From an uncultured Fusobacteriaceae bacterium (GTDB lineage Bacteria; Fusobacteriota; Fusobacteriia; Fusobacteriales; Fusobacteriaceae): DNA of 6,962 nt. The stretch covers positions 1 to 6,962 of the forward strand of contig CAMTJB010000052.1 of NCBI GenBank assembly GCA_947072715.1, written 5' to 3'. Numbering within the stretch: the stretch's first letter is position 1; each line of letters starts with the position of its first letter. Positions 6,506 to 6,962 of this stretch are shown in pieces. The translations under genes and the position numbers were made by a program. The notes beneath the pieces are model-generated. The model saw only the letters and a list, made by a program, of their open reading frames with translations. It made no database searches and was not told the DNA's origin.

Positions 6506-6572
6506 AAGAGAGCTAAAACAGACTTTTTACAGAGGTAAAAAGTTGTTTGTTGTGCTCTCTTTTTTATTTTTT
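6506..6572 (+). terminator. Intrinsic terminator in the leader of the GlpA-like gene, probable GlpP-controlled attenuator
   Basis: The outer stem AAGAGAGC (6506-6513) pairs perfectly with GCTCTCTT (6554-6561). The inner hairpin CTTTTTAC-AGAG-GTAAAAAG (6523-6542) is a perfect 8-bp stem with a four-base loop. Between them an A/C-rich and a T/G-rich side pair in part. A T-rich run, TTTTTATTTTTT, follows at 6561-6572. It ends glpP transcripts, and because a good promoter lies between glpP and this hairpin it also stands in the leader of the downstream gene. By family precedent GlpP with glycerol 3-phosphate would let polymerase read through. Confidence 0.82.
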
Positions 6573-6603
6573 AATAAATCAAATAAATTTAGGAGGAATA
6601 CCA

Positions 6604-6962
6604 ATGTACGATATTGTGATTATAGGAGCTGGAATTTCAGGTGCTAGTATAGCGAGGGAAATTTCAAGATATGATTTAAAAGTTGCGTTATTAGATAAAG
6701 AAAACGATGTTTCAAACGGAAGTACAAAAGCTAATAGTGCAATAGTACATGCTGGATATGATGTAAAGCCAGGAACACTAATGGGGAAATATAATGCTCT
6801 AGGAAATTTTATGTATGAAGGATTATGTGAAGAGCTAGGGGTTCCATTTAAAAAATGTGGATCATTAGTTATTGGATTTAATCAAGAAGATATGAATCAT
6901 ATAAAAGAGTTATATGAAAGAGGAAAAGGAAATGGAATTCCAGATTTAGAAATAATAGATGC
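6604..6962 (+). CDS. GlpA-like NAD(P)/FAD-dependent oxidoreductase, 5' part only
   Basis: The reading frame stays open for 119 codons and runs off the right edge. The N-terminus is a dinucleotide-binding fold, MYDIVIIGAGISGASIARE, with GxGxxG at residues 8-13 and an acidic residue D31 at the end of the second strand, which holds the ADP ribose of FAD. STKANSAIVHAGYD (40-53) followed by PGTL is typical of the GlpA / L-2-hydroxyglutarate oxidase branch of the DAO family. Next to glpP, a glycerol 3-phosphate dehydrogenase (to dihydroxyacetone phosphate) is the likely role. In related anaerobes such a gene is often followed by a second FAD/NAD oxidoreductase and a DUF1667 protein, which cannot be seen here. 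AGGAGG at 6591-6596 lies 7 nt before the ATG. The mRNA leader carries the attenuator at 6506-6572. Glycerol 3-phosphate oxidase or hydroxyglutarate oxidase are alternatives. Confidence 0.85.
   Translation, partial: MYDIVIIGAGISGASIAREISRYDLKVALLDKENDVSNGSTKANSAIVHAGYDVKPGTLMGKYNALGNFMYEGLCEELGVPFKKCGSLVIGFNQEDMNHIKELYERGKGNGIPDLEIID

Overview
The window is AT-rich bacterial DNA with compact gene packing, strong AGGAGG-type ribosome binding sites and A/T-ending codons. The protein set is an RqcH-type NFACT protein, a FabT-like MarR regulator, Rpe, RsgA, a NagE-type PTS permease, GlpP and a GlpA-like FAD oxidoreductase. Together with the base composition this suggests an anaerobic low-GC bacterium, most likely a member of the Fusobacteriota (Fusobacterium or Cetobacterium type), with Clostridia as the alternative. 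This placement is inferred from composition and gene content; no marker RNA is present.

Left half (about 1-3999, minus strand): read in the direction of transcription, the order is rsgA, rpe, a MarR-family regulator, rqcH, and then another gene that begins just beyond the left edge; only its ribosome binding site is visible. The last genes are tightly spaced (9 bp and 18 bp), and the SD of marR overlaps the rpe stop, so this looks like one operon driven from a promoter at about 4069-4097. RsgA acts in 30S subunit maturation and RqcH in rescue of stalled 50S subunits. Rpe is a pentose-phosphate enzyme that commonly neighbours rsgA. The MarR protein carries an extra C-terminal FeoA/SH3-like domain, which is unusual.

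Centre (4000-4275): a divergent control region. It holds a sigma70-type promoter facing left for rsgA, a perfect TATAAT box facing right for the PTS gene, and several imperfect palindromes that could be operators.

Right half (4276-6962, plus strand): a NagE-type PTS EIICB without a IIA domain, then a strong hairpin, then glpP (a glycerol-3-phosphate-responsive antiterminator), then a leader, then the first 119 codons of a GlpA-like FAD-dependent oxidoreductase. The leader contains a near-consensus promoter (TTGAAA, 17 bp, TATACT) followed at once by an intrinsic terminator and only then by the oxidoreductase start. This is the layout of a transcription attenuator, and the adjacent GlpP is the obvious candidate to control it. 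Nothing looks like a mobile element, CRISPR array, tRNA or rRNA. The two points most worth following are the GlpP-linked attenuator and the MarR-FeoA fusion.
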